64,000 nt of DNA from assembly GCA_035873375.1 (NCBI GenBank), contig JAYWMQ010000041.1, positions 1-64,000 of the forward strand. The letters run 5' to 3'. Shown in pieces: positions 17,444-26,747 of this stretch (positions are counted from its first letter, which is position 1; each line of letters opens with the position of its first letter). Below the pieces are notes generated by a model. It saw only the letters and a program-made list of their open reading frames with translations, was not told the DNA's origin and did not search any database. Position numbers and translations under genes: made by a program. This DNA is from Nitrospirota bacterium. Lineage in GTDB: Bacteria > Nitrospirota > Thermodesulfovibrionia > Thermodesulfovibrionales > JdFR-85.

Positions 17444-18367
17444 CTAAAAAAGCCCCTTCTGAGAAGACATAGCGGTCTCCCATATCCTCATTCCGAGCCC
17501 TTCCATATAATCCCGGTTTTCAAGATTCTCTTTCCACTCAGGGGGAATACTGTCAATCCCCCACCAGGCACCGGCAATTGCCCCGGTCATGGCCCCGATA
17601 GTATCCGTATCTCCTCCAAGGCTTACTGCATAAATCAGTGCCTCTTTAAAACTGGAGTTGGCCAAAAAGGAAAAGATGGCCGTGGGCACTGAATTGAATG
17701 CCTCAATGCCGTTTCCCAGCTCTCTCACCACCTGTTCCCTGTCCTCCAATTTATCCAGTAATTCTTTCAGAGCATCCATCTTCTTCCTGTAAATATCAAC
17801 CCTTGTAAATTCCTTTAATTTTTCAGGAAAATCCCGTTCCTCCCTTATGGCCAGACTCACGGCATAGGCCTGAAGTGCCGCCCCCTCCATCCCAAGGGGA
17901 TGGCTGTGTGTGATCCGGCTTGATTGACAGGATATCTCCCTCAGTTTTTCAGGGTCGTTATAATAAAACAAGCCGACAGGTGCTACCCTCATGGCTGATC
18001 CATTTCCAAAGGATCCCCCGTCATATAATTCCCTGTCCGGATTCTCATCCCATTTACGGCCTGATTTTATCATCTCAAATATCCTCGGAGGACCAGCCCC
18101 ATAGCCGCGCAGGGGCTCCCTCTCAAAACTGCTCACAAAGAGCCGTGCCATGTGCGCTCCGTCAAAGCCGTTACACTCGATCAGCGATTCAGCCACTGCA
18201 ATCATCATTGCAGTATCGTCGGTATACACCGGACCGGGTTCTGTTACTTCCTTAAAACCATAAGTCCCTTCCCTCTGTGCACCGAGTGAGTCTCCAATGG
18301 CTGAACCGATCAGGCTGCCGATAAATTTTGAAGGTCCCAATTTCTTATCCCTCCATTTACGCATCAT
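17444..18367 (-). CDS. ADP-ribosylglycohydrolase (DraG family)
   Basis: A 307-residue ADP-ribosylglycohydrolase fold protein. Metal-binding motifs are GSAIGDSLGA near the N-terminus, YTDDTAMMIAVAESL (the di-Asp Mg site), GSFGNGSAMRVAPVG, and SLGGDTDTIGAMTGAIAGAWWG near the C-terminus. Such enzymes remove ADP-ribose from proteins or nucleic acids, or hydrolyse related metabolites. Its ATG overlaps the stop of the upstream GNAT toxin gene (ATGA), so the two are coupled. The coupling to a toxin-antitoxin pair hints at a role in reversing or modulating toxicity, but no dedicated ADP-ribosyltransferase is visible. Confidence 0.88.
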   Translation of the reverse strand: MMRKWRDKKLGPSKFIGSLIGSAIGDSLGAQREGTYGFKEVTEPGPVYTDDTAMMIAVAESLIECNGFDGAHMARLFVSSFEREPLRGYGAGPPRIFEMIKSGRKWDENPDRELYDGGSFGNGSAMRVAPVGLFYYNDPEKLREISCQSSRITHSHPLGMEGAALQAYAVSLAIREERDFPEKLKEFTRVDIYRKKMDALKELLDKLEDREQVVRELGNGIEAFNSVPTAIFSFLANSSFKEALIYAVSLGGDTDTIGAMTGAIAGAWWGIDSIPPEWKENLENRDYMEGLGMRIWETAMSSQKGLF

Positions 18368-18879
18368 ACATGCCCAAGAACTGTATCGTAGGCTTTACGG
18401 AGAGTTGCAAGTGGCAGGAAAAGCTCTAACGGCCTGTCAGGCAGTGGTATGAAACCGAATTGCTCGTAATACGCTTTTGCATCATTATTCTTTGCATCTA
18501 CAAAGAACCCGATAATTCCCACGTTGCTGGAAACATTGATGATCCGTTCTATTGCATTAACCAGCATATGCATTCCCAATCCCTGACGCTGTCGTTCTTT
18601 GGCTACAGCAAGGCGGGCAAGCTTGGCTGCCGGAGCCTTATGAGGATATTTTTTTACATACTCGCGAGGAAGCTTTTCAACGAAAACTTCACAAAAAGCT
18701 AATGTAAAAAATCCTGTTATTTCAGTTGGCACTGCATCATCGACGAGGACAAATGTTCTGGAGATTCCTTTGTTGAGATGCTGGCGGGCTATATTCTTTA
18801 AATATTGGTTTAATTCAGGAACACCGCAGTCAAAATCTGACCTGTTGTGCTCTTTGCTAAGCGTTTTTATTCTTAGCAT
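18364..18879 (-). CDS. GNAT-family acetyltransferase toxin (TacT/AtaT-like)
   Basis: A 171-residue GNAT protein of the type paired with DUF1778 antitoxins; known members acetylate aminoacyl-tRNA. It has DFDCGVPELNQYLKNIARQH near the start (typical of toxin GNATs), the acetyl-CoA loop VAKERQRQGLGMHML, and the C-terminal catalytic Tyr context AKAYYEQFGFIPLP. It overlaps the antitoxin gene by 23 nt upstream and the ADP-ribosylglycohydrolase gene by 4 nt downstream. Confidence 0.87.
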   Translation of the reverse strand: MLRIKTLSKEHNRSDFDCGVPELNQYLKNIARQHLNKGISRTFVLVDDAVPTEITGFFTLAFCEVFVEKLPREYVKKYPHKAPAAKLARLAVAKERQRQGLGMHMLVNAIERIINVSSNVGIIGFFVDAKNNDAKAYYEQFGFIPLPDRPLELFLPLATLRKAYDTVLGHV

Positions 18880-19153
18880 CAGGGAATGACTTTTTATACG
18901 ATTTTACAGCACTCTTTAACCTGCGATTGGGCTTTGGCGGGTTCTCAACAGCATCAAGGAATACACTTGCGGAGCGCTTAGACATTCTGATAACCCGTTC
19001 TTTTTCAATAATCTCTTCTGCTTTCTCAAGTGCTGACTGTACAAGAAACTGGTTCAGCGTAGCACCCGTAAACTCGGCAGCTTGAGTTAGCGTTTCATAC
19101 ACATTGGCCGGTATCCGCGCTGAAACCCTTTCACTTTTTTTACATACCGACAT
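18857..19153 (-). CDS. DUF1778 antitoxin (TacA-like, ribbon-helix-helix)
   Basis: A 98-residue partner of the GNAT toxin. The N-terminus RVSARIPANVYETLTQAAEF is a ribbon-helix-helix DNA-binding region, followed by the DUF1778 helix ATLNQFLVQSALEKAEEII and a basic toxin-neutralising tail. The frame is open to 19282, but ATG 19153 has AAGGAG just upstream and gives the family's usual length, so that start is used. It should repress its own promoter at 19180-19209. Confidence 0.88.
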   Translation of the reverse strand: MSVCKKSERVSARIPANVYETLTQAAEFTGATLNQFLVQSALEKAEEIIEKERVIRMSKRSASVFLDAVENPPKPNRRLKSAVKSYKKSFPDAKNKNA

Positions 19154-19179
19154 TTTAACTCCTTTCTGTCTCACACATA

Positions 19180-19209
19180 ATAGTATGCAAACTACCATAT
19201 TTAGCTTAA
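19180..19209 (-). promoter_or_regulatory. promoter/operator of the DUF1778-GNAT operon
   Basis: On the minus strand TTAAGC (19204-19209) and TACTAT (19180-19185) are spaced by 18 bp. The small palindrome TAGTATGCAAACTA (about 19181-19194) overlaps the -10 and could be the antitoxin operator. Confidence 0.4.
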
Positions 19210-19271
19210 CATTATGGAGCCAAAATGGCAACAACCTGTCGGTATGTCTATCGAAGATAAGGAAAAAAAAC

Positions 19272-20762
19272 TCAGGAAACAAGTCTCTTTATAAACTCTA
19301 TATCGAGATTCTCCCTGAGCAAATCCGCCCAGCGGTCAAGGGCCTTATCCCGGAGGGCCGCATACTCAATAACCGTATCAAGGGGTTCAAAACCCTTTCT
19401 GATTCTCAGGCCGTTTATAAGTGATCTCCTGAAGGAGTCATTGTCAAATATACCGTGAATATATGTGCCCCACACATCACCGTTTGATGCCCCGTCAGGG
19501 ATGATCCGGCCTTCACCCCGGGTTATCCTGAAGAGCCCGGAAGTCACAGGGGTCCTGCCCACATGGATCTCATACCCTCTCAGTCCTTTGAGCCCCTTGT
19601 CAATAAGGGGAATGCCAACACCCTCTGCCATCACCTGAAAGGTGCTCTTCTCCGTATCAAGCACTGTCTCGGTATCAAGAAAACAGAGCCCTCTAACCTC
19701 CTGCTCGGCACTCTCAACCCCGTAGGGGTCCCTGATAACCCTGCCAAGCATCTGATATCCGCCGCATATGCCTATCAGCGGGATCTCTTTTGATACAGCA
19801 TTTCTGAGGAGGTCTTCAATGCCTGATTCTCTCAGGTAAAGCAGGTCCCTGACAGTATTTTTTGAACCCGGAATGATTACAAGGTCGGAGTTAAGGATAT
19901 CCTCCTCTCTCAGACTGTATTGCAGCTCCACGTCAGGCTCATAGAGAAACGGGTCAAAGTCGGTAAAGTTTGATATATACCTCAACCTCAGTACCGTTAT
20001 CCTTATGGGCCTTACCCCGGCAGACGGCCTGATTCTCTCAATGGCAAGGCCATCTTCCTCGTGAAGACCGAGGTCTCCAACATAGGGAAGCACACCTATC
20101 ACAGGCACACCGGTCTTTTCTTCAATCAATCTGTTGCCGGGCGTGAGGATATCCATGTCTCCCCTGAATTTGTTTATTATAAAGGCCTTGATATAGTCTG
20201 CATCACCGTCAAGAAGTGCAACTGTGCCGTAAAGGGAGGCAAAAACTCCCCCCCTGTCAATATCACCAACAAGGATTACCGGAGAGCCGGTATGCCTTGC
20301 CACTGCCATATTTACAATCTCCTCCTTCACAAGATTAATCTCTGCAGGGCTCCCGGCACCCTCGATCACAATAAGCTCATATTCCCTGCTCATCCGCTCC
20401 CAGGCATCCCTCACAGCCTCCCACGCCACTTTCCTGAATTTGTAATAATCTATTGCCTTCATGGTGGAGTGCACCTTGCCAAGGAGTATAACCTGTGCAC
20501 CTGACTCACCTGTAGCCTTAAGCAGGATGGGATTCATATAAACAGACGGCTCCACACCTGCGGCCTCTGCCTGTAGTACCTGTGCCCTGCCTATCTCACC
20601 ACCCTCTTTTGTAACAAAGGAGTTGAGGGCCATGTTCTGCGACTTAAAGGGCGCCACCTTTATCCCCATATCCCTGAATATGCGGCAAAGCCCTGCCACA
20701 ATAAAGCTCTTCCCAACACCGGAGCCCGTCCCCTGTATCATCAATGACCTGCTCATATTCAT
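19272..20762 (-). CDS. cobQ: cobyric acid synthase
   Basis: A 496-residue glutamine amidotransferase that amidates four side chains of adenosylcobyrinic a,c-diamide in cobalamin synthesis. The N-terminal P-loop-like domain has QGTGSGVGKSFIVAGLCR and VAPFKSQNMALNSFVT. VILVGDIDRGGVFASLYGT is diagnostic of the family. The C-terminal class I amidotransferase has LIGICGGYQMLG (nucleophile Cys) and the His in GTYIHGIFDN. It lies just downstream of aroB on the same strand. No cobalamin riboswitch is visible in the 79-nt gap, which contains a 'ttcatcctgttcatcctgtc' dispersed repeat. Confidence 0.96.
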   Translation of the reverse strand: MNMSRSLMIQGTGSGVGKSFIVAGLCRIFRDMGIKVAPFKSQNMALNSFVTKEGGEIGRAQVLQAEAAGVEPSVYMNPILLKATGESGAQVILLGKVHSTMKAIDYYKFRKVAWEAVRDAWERMSREYELIVIEGAGSPAEINLVKEEIVNMAVARHTGSPVILVGDIDRGGVFASLYGTVALLDGDADYIKAFIINKFRGDMDILTPGNRLIEEKTGVPVIGVLPYVGDLGLHEEDGLAIERIRPSAGVRPIRITVLRLRYISNFTDFDPFLYEPDVELQYSLREEDILNSDLVIIPGSKNTVRDLLYLRESGIEDLLRNAVSKEIPLIGICGGYQMLGRVIRDPYGVESAEQEVRGLCFLDTETVLDTEKSTFQVMAEGVGIPLIDKGLKGLRGYEIHVGRTPVTSGLFRITRGEGRIIPDGASNGDVWGTYIHGIFDNDSFRRSLINGLRIRKGFEPLDTVIEYAALRDKALDRWADLLRENLDIEFIKRLVS

Positions 20763-20841
20763 TACTCCATCACTCTTTTTTCATCTTTCATCCTGTTCAT
20801 CCTGTCTAAAATTTTCTCCCTGCCAATCTGCTACAAAAAAT

Positions 20842-21921
20842 CTATCTTCCGATAACATCCCTAATAGCACCCTCTTCCACCCCGGTCTCTATCCTCACCC
20901 TGCCGATATCCTCGGGCAGTACAAACCTGAGCCGGCCAGCAACTGTTTTTTTATCTATCGCCATTGCCGCAAGCATCGGTGCAGGATCAAGCGTTGTATC
21001 TGCAGACACGGGCAACCCGTATGAATCTATCAGGGCCTTTATCTCCGCAGCCTTTCCCTTCTCCAGAAAACCGAGAGCCTCTGACAGCTCAGCCTCGTAA
21101 ACCATGCCTATTGCCACTGCCTCGCCATGCAGATACCGCCTGTAGCCGGTCACTGTCTCAATGGCATGACCGATGGTATGGCCGTAATTAAGTATGGCCC
21201 TCAACCCTTCCTCGCGCTCGTCCCTTGATACCACATCTGCCTTTATCTCACAGGAACGTCCGATTATAAGGGCAAGGCATTCGGGATCAAGAGCCAATAT
21301 CCTCTCCCTTTCCGTCCTGAGATAATTAAAGAATTCCACATCCCAGATAACGCCGTATTTTATCACCTCAGCCATGCCGGCAAGGAACTCCTTTTTGGGC
21401 AGGGTCTTCAGCGTGTCTACATCAATCCATACCAGCCGTGGCTGGTAGAAGGTCCCTATCATATTTTTGCCAAGGTAATGATTAACTCCGGTCTTCCCGC
21501 CTACAGAGCTGTCCACCTGAGCAAGGAGGGTTGTGGGGAGCTGCATATATGCAATACCACGCATGTAGGTTGATGCAGCAAACCCGGTTATATCTCCGAT
21601 TACCCCGCCTCCAAGGGCAAGGATTGCCGATTTCCTGTCAAGCCCCACCTTCAACAGTTCACTCAGGATATGATAAGCCCAGAGAAAATCCTTGTACTCC
21701 TCACCATCAGGAATCAGGATGGTAGAGACATCATATCCTTCACTCCTCAGCGAGTTGACCACAACATCACCATAGAGCCCAAATACTTTGGGATTACTCA
21801 CAAGGGCTGTCTTTGGAGAGAACTCATATTTCCTGAACTTCTCACCAATCCTCTCAAGTATCCCGCTGCCTATGGAAATTCCGTAGCTCCTCTCATCAAG
21901 CTCAACCCTTATCTCCTTCAT
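20842..21921 (-). CDS. aroB: 3-dehydroquinate synthase
   Basis: A 359-residue NAD-dependent enzyme for the second step of the shikimate pathway. Motifs: ALGGGVIGDITGFAASTYMR, QLPTTLLAQVDSSVGGKTGV (substrate and NAD contacts), GMAEVIKYGVIWD, and the metal-binding NYGHTIGHAIE followed by HGEAVAIGM. The length is normal. It diverges from hisF across about 98 nt that must hold both promoters. Confidence 0.97.
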   Translation of the reverse strand: MKEIRVELDERSYGISIGSGILERIGEKFRKYEFSPKTALVSNPKVFGLYGDVVVNSLRSEGYDVSTILIPDGEEYKDFLWAYHILSELLKVGLDRKSAILALGGGVIGDITGFAASTYMRGIAYMQLPTTLLAQVDSSVGGKTGVNHYLGKNMIGTFYQPRLVWIDVDTLKTLPKKEFLAGMAEVIKYGVIWDVEFFNYLRTERERILALDPECLALIIGRSCEIKADVVSRDEREEGLRAILNYGHTIGHAIETVTGYRRYLHGEAVAIGMVYEAELSEALGFLEKGKAAEIKALIDSYGLPVSADTTLDPAPMLAAMAIDKKTVAGRLRFVLPEDIGRVRIETGVEEGAIRDVIGR

Positions 21922-22019
21922 CCTCTCTCCTCTGTCCGCATTGATAAAATCAAGTCTTTGTTCTGGATTTTAGCCCTAATCTGTCCATTTTTTCAACTAG
22001 ACTGTTATAATACTCAACT

Positions 22020-22865
22020 ATGCTTGCAAAAAGGATTATACCATGCCTTGACGTAAGAGACGGCCGCGTGGTAAAGGGTGTAAATTTTGTAAACATCCGT
22101 GATGCCGGCGACCCTGTTGAAAACGCCTTGTACTATGATGAACAGGGAGCGGACGAGCTGGTCTTCCTCGACATCACGGCCTCACACGAAAAACGTAATA
22201 TCATCCTTGACGTGGTTGAGAAGACGGCTAACGATGTCTTCATGCCTCTGACAGTCGGAGGTGGAATAAGGAACCTCGACGATATACGCGACCTGCTGAA
22301 CGCAGGTTGCGACAAAGTCGCAATAAATACCACCGCAATCAGAAATCCCGGCTTTATCAGGGAGGCATCCGAAAAGTTCGGCAGTCAATGCATAGTGGTC
22401 GCTATAGATGCCAGGAGATGCAGCAGGGCATCAGGAGAACCTCCGGACTGGCTGTTGCAGAACGAATCCCTCGAATTCCTGAATCTCAAATCGTCAATCG
22501 TCAAACGCCAATCCCCCATCTGGGAGGTCTACACACACGGTGGAAGGAAACCGAGGGGGCTTGATGCTGTCAGATGGGCTCAATATATGGAAGAGCTTGG
22601 CGCTGGAGAGATATTGCTCACCTCAATGGACAGGGACGGGACAAAGGACGGCTATGACATAGAACTCACAAGTACTGTAGCTGAGGCAGTGGGCATACCT
22701 GTTATTGCATCCGGCGGAGCAGGAAACCTTGAACACCTCTACGAGGCCCTGACCGATGGCAAGGCAGACGCTGTGCTCGCTGCATCCATATTCCATTACA
22801 GGGAATACACTATAAGGGAAGCAAAGGAATATTTAAGATCAAAGGGCGTGGTTGTAAGGCTATGA
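22020..22865 (+). CDS. hisF: imidazole glycerol phosphate synthase cyclase subunit, with an in-frame loop insertion
   Basis: Makes imidazole glycerol phosphate and AICAR from PRFAR together with HisH. The (beta/alpha)8 barrel is complete: [20 protein letters not shown] (catalytic Asp), [19 protein letters not shown] (second catalytic Asp), [13 protein letters not shown], and [15 protein letters not shown]. At 281 residues it is about 25-30 longer than usual. The excess lies between VVAIDARR and [11 protein letters not shown] (about 22419-22520), where homologs have roughly ten residues. The inserted DNA includes 'aatcgtcaatcgtcaa', which resembles the dispersed repeat seen between genes at 4690-4712. 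The frame and both catalytic aspartates are preserved, so the enzyme is probably active. Confidence 0.95.
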   Translation: MLAKRIIPCLDVRDGRVVKGVNFVNIRDAGDPVENALYYDEQGADELVFLDITASHEKRNIILDVVEKTANDVFMPLTVGGGIRNLDDIRDLLNAGCDKVAINTTAIRNPGFIREASEKFGSQCIVVAIDARRCSRASGEPPDWLLQNESLEFLNLKSSIVKRQSPIWEVYTHGGRKPRGLDAVRWAQYMEELGAGEILLTSMDRDGTKDGYDIELTSTVAEAVGIPVIASGGAGNLEHLYEALTDGKADAVLAASIFHYREYTIREAKEYLRSKGVVVRL

Positions 22866-22932
22866 GTTTTCTAAAAATAGCAACTATTCAGAATATTACA
22901 AGAAATTTTTACCCCCCTGGAGGAAAGAAAGA

Positions 22933-24927
22933 ATGAATATTGATGAACTCTGTATTAACACTATCCGCTTTCTTGCGGTGGATGCGGTTGAAAAGGCACA
23001 GTCCGGTCATCCGGGCATGCCAATGGGTGATGCTGCAATGGCATATGTCCTCTGGAGCAAGGCCCTCAAGCATAATCCGAAAAACCCTCAGTGGTCCAAC
23101 AGGGACAGGTTTGTACTTTCGGCAGGACACGGTTCCATACTCCTTTACAGTCTCCTCTACCTGAGTGGTTATCCTCTTGGGCTTAAAGACATAAAGAACT
23201 TCCGCCAGTGGGGGAGCAAGACACCCGGACACCCCGAATATGACCCGAAGACCGGAATAGAGACAACCACTGGTCCGCTTGGCCAGGGCTTTGCCACCGG
23301 TGTCGGTATGGCAATTGCCGAAAGATATCTGCGGGAATATTTCAATAAACCGGGCTTCCCGATTGTTGACTACAATATCTACTCAATCTGCAGTGACGGC
23401 GACCTCATGGAGGGAGTCTCCTCAGAAGCGGCCTCACTTGCAGGACACCTGAAACTGGGAAAACTCGTCTATCTGTACTCGGACAACAGGATTACCATTG
23501 AGGGATCCACCGACCTCTCTTTTTCTGAAAATGTGACGGCCCGCTTCAAGGCCTACGGCTGGCATGTCCAGCGGGTTGACGGCAATGACCTGAAAGGGGT
23601 TGAAACCGCCCTCAGTGAGGCAAAAAGAGAAGAAGACAAACCCTCACTCATCATTGCAAGGACGCATATCGCCTTCGGCAGCCCCAACATGGAGGGCACT
23701 TCCGAATCACATGGCGCTCCGCTTGGAAAGGAAGAGGTACGGCTGACAAGGATGAATGCCAACTGGCCGCTGAGCCCGAAATTCATGGTTCCGCAAAAGG
23801 CACTGAAACACATGCGAAAGGCTGTTGACAGAGGGAAAAAAGCAGAGGGTAAATGGAAGAACCGCTTAAAGGTATACAGGAAAAAATATCCCGGGCTTTA
23901 TATAAAGTGGAGGGAATTCAACAACGGCATTCTGCCTGACGAATGGGATGCCGGGCTGCCCGAATTTAATCCGGGGGATGGAGCAATAGCCACGCGTTCT
24001 GCATCAGGAAAAGTGCTCAATGCACTTGCCGACAGAATGCATAATATCATCGGTGGTTCTGCAGACCTTGCACCCTCCAATAATACATATCTGAAAAAAT
24101 ATGCTGATTTCGGGATAAAGAAAGGCGGCAGGAACCTCCATTTTGGCGTAAGGGAACATGCCATGGCAGCAGCCATGAACGGAATGGCCCTCTCAGGACG
24201 CATCATTCCCTATGGCGGAACATTCCTGGTATTTTCAGATTACATGAAGCCGGCAATAAGACTCGCCGCCATGATGAAACTGCATGTCATCTACGTCTTT
24301 ACCCACGACTCCATCGGTCTTGGAGAAGACGGCCCGACTCATCAGCCGATAGAGCATCTTGCCTCACTAAGGTCGATCCCGAACCTTATAGAGATACGCC
24401 CCGCTGATGCCAACGAGGCAAGGGAGGCATGGAAAACAGCCCTCCGGCACAAAGGAGGCCCGGTTGCCCTTATACTTACAAGACAGAAACTGCCTGTAAT
24501 AGACAGGAAAAAATATGCCCCGGCAGATGGAACAGACAGGGGAGGATATATCATTGCAGATACAAGAGGGACACCGGACCTGATCCTTATGGCCTCAGGC
24601 TCTGAGGTTCATCTCGCCCTCTCGGTCTGGGAGAAGCTTAAGAAGGAAGGGAAAAAGGTGAGGGTCGTCAATATGGCATCCCTTAAACTCTTTGACAAAC
24701 AGCCCAATAAATACAGGGAACGCGTATTGCCCTCAGGATGCGAGAAAAGGCTTGCAATAGAGGCCGGCTGCTCATTGAGCTGGCACAAATATGTTGGATT
24801 AAAGGGAGACATCCTCGGGATTGACAGGTTTGGTGCATCTGCACCTCACAATGTGCTGCTTGAAAAGTTTGGCTTCACAGTTGAAAATATCCTTGAAAGG
24901 GCCGGGAAACTCCTGAGCTCAGGATAG
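22933..24927 (+). CDS. tkt: transketolase
   Basis: A 664-residue thiamin-diphosphate enzyme of the non-oxidative pentose phosphate pathway. Motifs in order: [51 protein letters not shown], and the ThDP/Mg motif [20 protein letters not shown]. Next come [20 protein letters not shown] and [20 protein letters not shown] in the pyrimidine domain, then the C-terminal domain ([14 protein letters not shown]). GAGGAAAGAAAG precedes the ATG. It is 67 nt after hisF, probably in the same transcript. Confidence 0.97.
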   Translation: MNIDELCINTIRFLAVDAVEKAQSGHPGMPMGDAAMAYVLWSKALKHNPKNPQWSNRDRFVLSAGHGSILLYSLLYLSGYPLGLKDIKNFRQWGSKTPGHPEYDPKTGIETTTGPLGQGFATGVGMAIAERYLREYFNKPGFPIVDYNIYSICSDGDLMEGVSSEAASLAGHLKLGKLVYLYSDNRITIEGSTDLSFSENVTARFKAYGWHVQRVDGNDLKGVETALSEAKREEDKPSLIIARTHIAFGSPNMEGTSESHGAPLGKEEVRLTRMNANWPLSPKFMVPQKALKHMRKAVDRGKKAEGKWKNRLKVYRKKYPGLYIKWREFNNGILPDEWDAGLPEFNPGDGAIATRSASGKVLNALADRMHNIIGGSADLAPSNNTYLKKYADFGIKKGGRNLHFGVREHAMAAAMNGMALSGRIIPYGGTFLVFSDYMKPAIRLAAMMKLHVIYVFTHDSIGLGEDGPTHQPIEHLASLRSIPNLIEIRPADANEAREAWKTALRHKGGPVALILTRQKLPVIDRKKYAPADGTDRGGYIIADTRGTPDLILMASGSEVHLALSVWEKLKKEGKKVRVVNMASLKLFDKQPNKYRERVLPSGCEKRLAIEAGCSLSWHKYVGLKGDILGIDRFGASAPHNVLLEKFGFTVENILERAGKLLSSG

Positions 24928-24938
24928 CGCGTTGTCTC

Positions 24939-25337
24939 ATGATGCAGACTAAAGAACCTCACATTGTCCCTAAACAGATTATCTACGGATTCTTTCTCAT
25001 TGGTCTGATTTCTGCTGTAGCCTTCAGGTCATTAATAGTATTTCAGCATTTAAATCCCCAATGGGTAAGACCTGTATGGTATACAGGTACGATAGGATAC
25101 TGCTTCTTCTTCCTCTACCGGTACGGAATCTCAAAGAAGAGGAAAAGGACGGTTGACGGGTTCCGGCTGATAGATAAACTGAAATCCGAGGCCCCTCTGT
25201 CGGATGAGGACAGGAAGGTCCTCCTGTACCTGCTCTCTTCCATCAAGGCCTCGCTTGAAGACATTAATTACGCTATCATATTCCTGCTATCCATAGCTGC
25301 AATTGTTGCAGATCTGATTCTCAGTGCAATGAGCTGA
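24939..25337 (+). CDS. hypothetical membrane protein
   Basis: A 132-residue protein that I do not recognise. It has two N-terminal hydrophobic segments (IIYGFFLIGLISAVAF and YTGTIGYCFFFLYRYGI), a charged middle (KKRKRTVDGFRLIDKLKSEA), and a C-terminal hydrophobic segment (AIIFLLSIAAIVADLILSAM). It begins 11 nt after the transketolase stop, so it is probably co-transcribed. Confidence 0.7.
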   Translation: MMQTKEPHIVPKQIIYGFFLIGLISAVAFRSLIVFQHLNPQWVRPVWYTGTIGYCFFFLYRYGISKKRKRTVDGFRLIDKLKSEAPLSDEDRKVLLYLLSSIKASLEDINYAIIFLLSIAAIVADLILSAMS

Positions 25338-25355
25338 ATAAAGACAAAACAGAAA

Positions 25356-25390
25356 GGGGCATGCGTGAAAGTTTATCCACTCCATGCCCC
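25356..25390 (-). terminator. Rho-independent terminator downstream of the HU gene
   Basis: GGGGCATG (25356-25363) pairs with CATGCCCC (25383-25390). On the minus strand a TTTCTGTTTTG run follows, so it best serves the HU gene ending at 25450. It may also slow plus-strand transcripts from the upstream membrane-protein gene. Confidence 0.6.
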
Positions 25391-25449
25391 TGATTTATAG
25401 ATTAAAGTAACGTTATGATTATGATTATCTGAAACAGGATGAACTACAG

Positions 25450-25734
25450 TTACTTCTTCTTACCGCCAACGGTCTCTTTTAACCCCTTACCGGCTTTAAA
25501 TTTAGGAGCCTTTCTGGCGCGTATCTTTATGCTTTCTCCTGTCCTTGGATTCTTCCCTTTTCTTGCCTTCTGTTTTACAACACTGAAGGTGCCGAACCCG
25601 GCAATTGTAACCTTCTGACCCTTTTTGAGTGTTGCGGTTATGGTGCTGAGCATAGCATTTACTGCCTTTGCAGCCTCTGTCTTTGTGGTCTCCAGTGCAA
25701 CGGACACCTTCTCAATTAATTCGGATTTGTTCAT
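25450..25734 (-). CDS. hup: HU family DNA-binding protein
   Basis: A 94-residue histone-like protein. It starts MNKSELIEKVSVALETTKTE, with VTIAGFGTFSVVKQKARKGKNP and GESIKIRARKAPKFKAGKGLK spanning the beta-arm and the C-terminal strand. The Pro of the intercalating arm (KNPRTG) is present. There is a clear GGAGG upstream (25740-25745). It is a single gene. Confidence 0.96.
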   Translation of the reverse strand: MNKSELIEKVSVALETTKTEAAKAVNAMLSTITATLKKGQKVTIAGFGTFSVVKQKARKGKNPRTGESIKIRARKAPKFKAGKGLKETVGGKKK

Positions 25735-25867
25735 AAATAAACCTCCTTATATTTTAATAATGCTACCATTTTACAGGATTTCTGCATATTAAGGCAAAAT
25801 TTTTTTGATTTACGCAGGTTTGGAGGATGATATCGGATGGAGCTGACCTGAAATAAGGGTAAAATGA

Positions 25868-25942
25868 TGGTAGGCGATGGTGGTTTCGAACCACCGACCT
25901 CTGCCGTGTGAAGGCAGCGCTCTCCCACTGAGCTAATCGCCC
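25868..25942 (-). tRNA. tRNA-Val (anticodon CAC), CCA encoded
   Basis: The minus strand folds into a full cloverleaf. Acceptor: GGGCGAT (25936-25942) with ATCGCCT, with a terminal G-U pair. D arm: GCTCAGTGGGAGAGC. Anticodon stem: CTGCC/GGCAG around loop TTCACAC with CAC at 34-36. T arm: GGTGGTTCGAAACCACC. The CCA (25868-25870) is in the genome. The anticodon reads GUG. Confidence 0.95.
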
Positions 25943-25973
25943 ACGTTGTACAAAAGATTAAAAAGACTTTTTT

Positions 25974-26067
25974 GCCGCAGATTTCGCAGATAAACACAGA
26001 TACATAAATTTTAAAGAACGTATTTAAATATCCTGAACATATGAGGACATCTGCATATATCTGCGGC
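25974..26067. repeat. dispersed inverted repeat of the 'GCCGCAGAT' type
   Basis: GCCGCAGAT (25974-25982) and ATCTGCGGC (26059-26067) are exact inverted arms. The left arm continues into 'ttcgcagataaacacagata'. The same sequence family shows up at about 4740-4766 and 9611-9640, always between genes. It occupies the gap between the tRNA and yedF; no gene is seen in 25943-26108. Confidence 0.6.
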
Positions 26068-26108
26068 TAAATAGCTGTTGAAATTATATAGAAATCAGTG
26101 GCAGGCTG

Positions 26109-26720
26109 TCAAATCCAGACTACTTTACCGAAGTCTTTTATTCCCTCTACAATATGATTTGTAGTCCCCCTGTAGCCTGCCTTCAGCTCTGATTCAAGGC
26201 CGTAGTGTTTAAGGCATGTGCCGCAGGAAAATATCTCTACCCCCATGGATTCAATATCCCGTATGCTCGGGATTATCTCCTCATTTATCGTGGTGAGTTT
26301 CACTCCTGCATTCAGGAAGAAAATCATGTCAGGCAAGTCGCGGGTCACTTTCATCGTCTCAAAAAACCCCTTCATAAGTATCTTTCCGAGCTCCTCGTCC
26401 TTGCCGAGGGTATCGGTGCCGATTATCATCAGGATATCCTTTCCGGTTTTCTCCTCTGCCGACTCTTCCTTGCTCACGGTCTCCTCAGGGGTAAAATCGC
26501 ATACATATCCCTTTGTAATCCTTACAGACCAATATCCGTTTTTCTTTTCGGTCTTTACATGCATGCCATTTTTTCTGGCAAACCTGCCAAGATTGCCCAC
26601 CGATGCCTCATTATCAACAAGCACCTCAACGGTTCCCTCTTCAATTGTATCAAGCACCTCTTCAGCCATCACAACCGGTTTGGGACATCCAAGTCCCCTG
26701 GCATCCACTCTCTTCATCAA
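26109..26720 (-). CDS. yedF: selenium metabolism protein YedF (TusA + DsrE-like fusion)
   Basis: A 203-residue protein in two parts. The N-terminal SirA/TusA domain has VDARGLGCPKPVVMAEEVL. A charged linker (about residues 75-92) leads to a C-terminal DsrE-like domain (DILMIIGTDTLGKDEELG, GVEIFSCGTCLKHYGLE). This layout matches the YedF family that co-occurs with selenocysteine and selenium-modification genes; its chemistry is not settled. Its presence supports selenium use in this genome, in line with the UGA-containing genes at 1735 and 58048. It lies 27 nt after the UPF0182 gene on the same strand. Confidence 0.88.
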   Translation of the reverse strand: MMKRVDARGLGCPKPVVMAEEVLDTIEEGTVEVLVDNEASVGNLGRFARKNGMHVKTEKKNGYWSVRITKGYVCDFTPEETVSKEESAEEKTGKDILMIIGTDTLGKDEELGKILMKGFFETMKVTRDLPDMIFFLNAGVKLTTINEEIIPSIRDIESMGVEIFSCGTCLKHYGLESELKAGYRGTTNHIVEGIKDFGKVVWI

Positions 26721-26747
26721 GACCTCCCTTTTCTGCAGATACTATAT

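Noticed and set aside
25731-25997. 88-codon minus-strand ORF across the tRNA
   Set aside because: It reads through the tRNA-Val gene and the HU leader; clearly non-coding.
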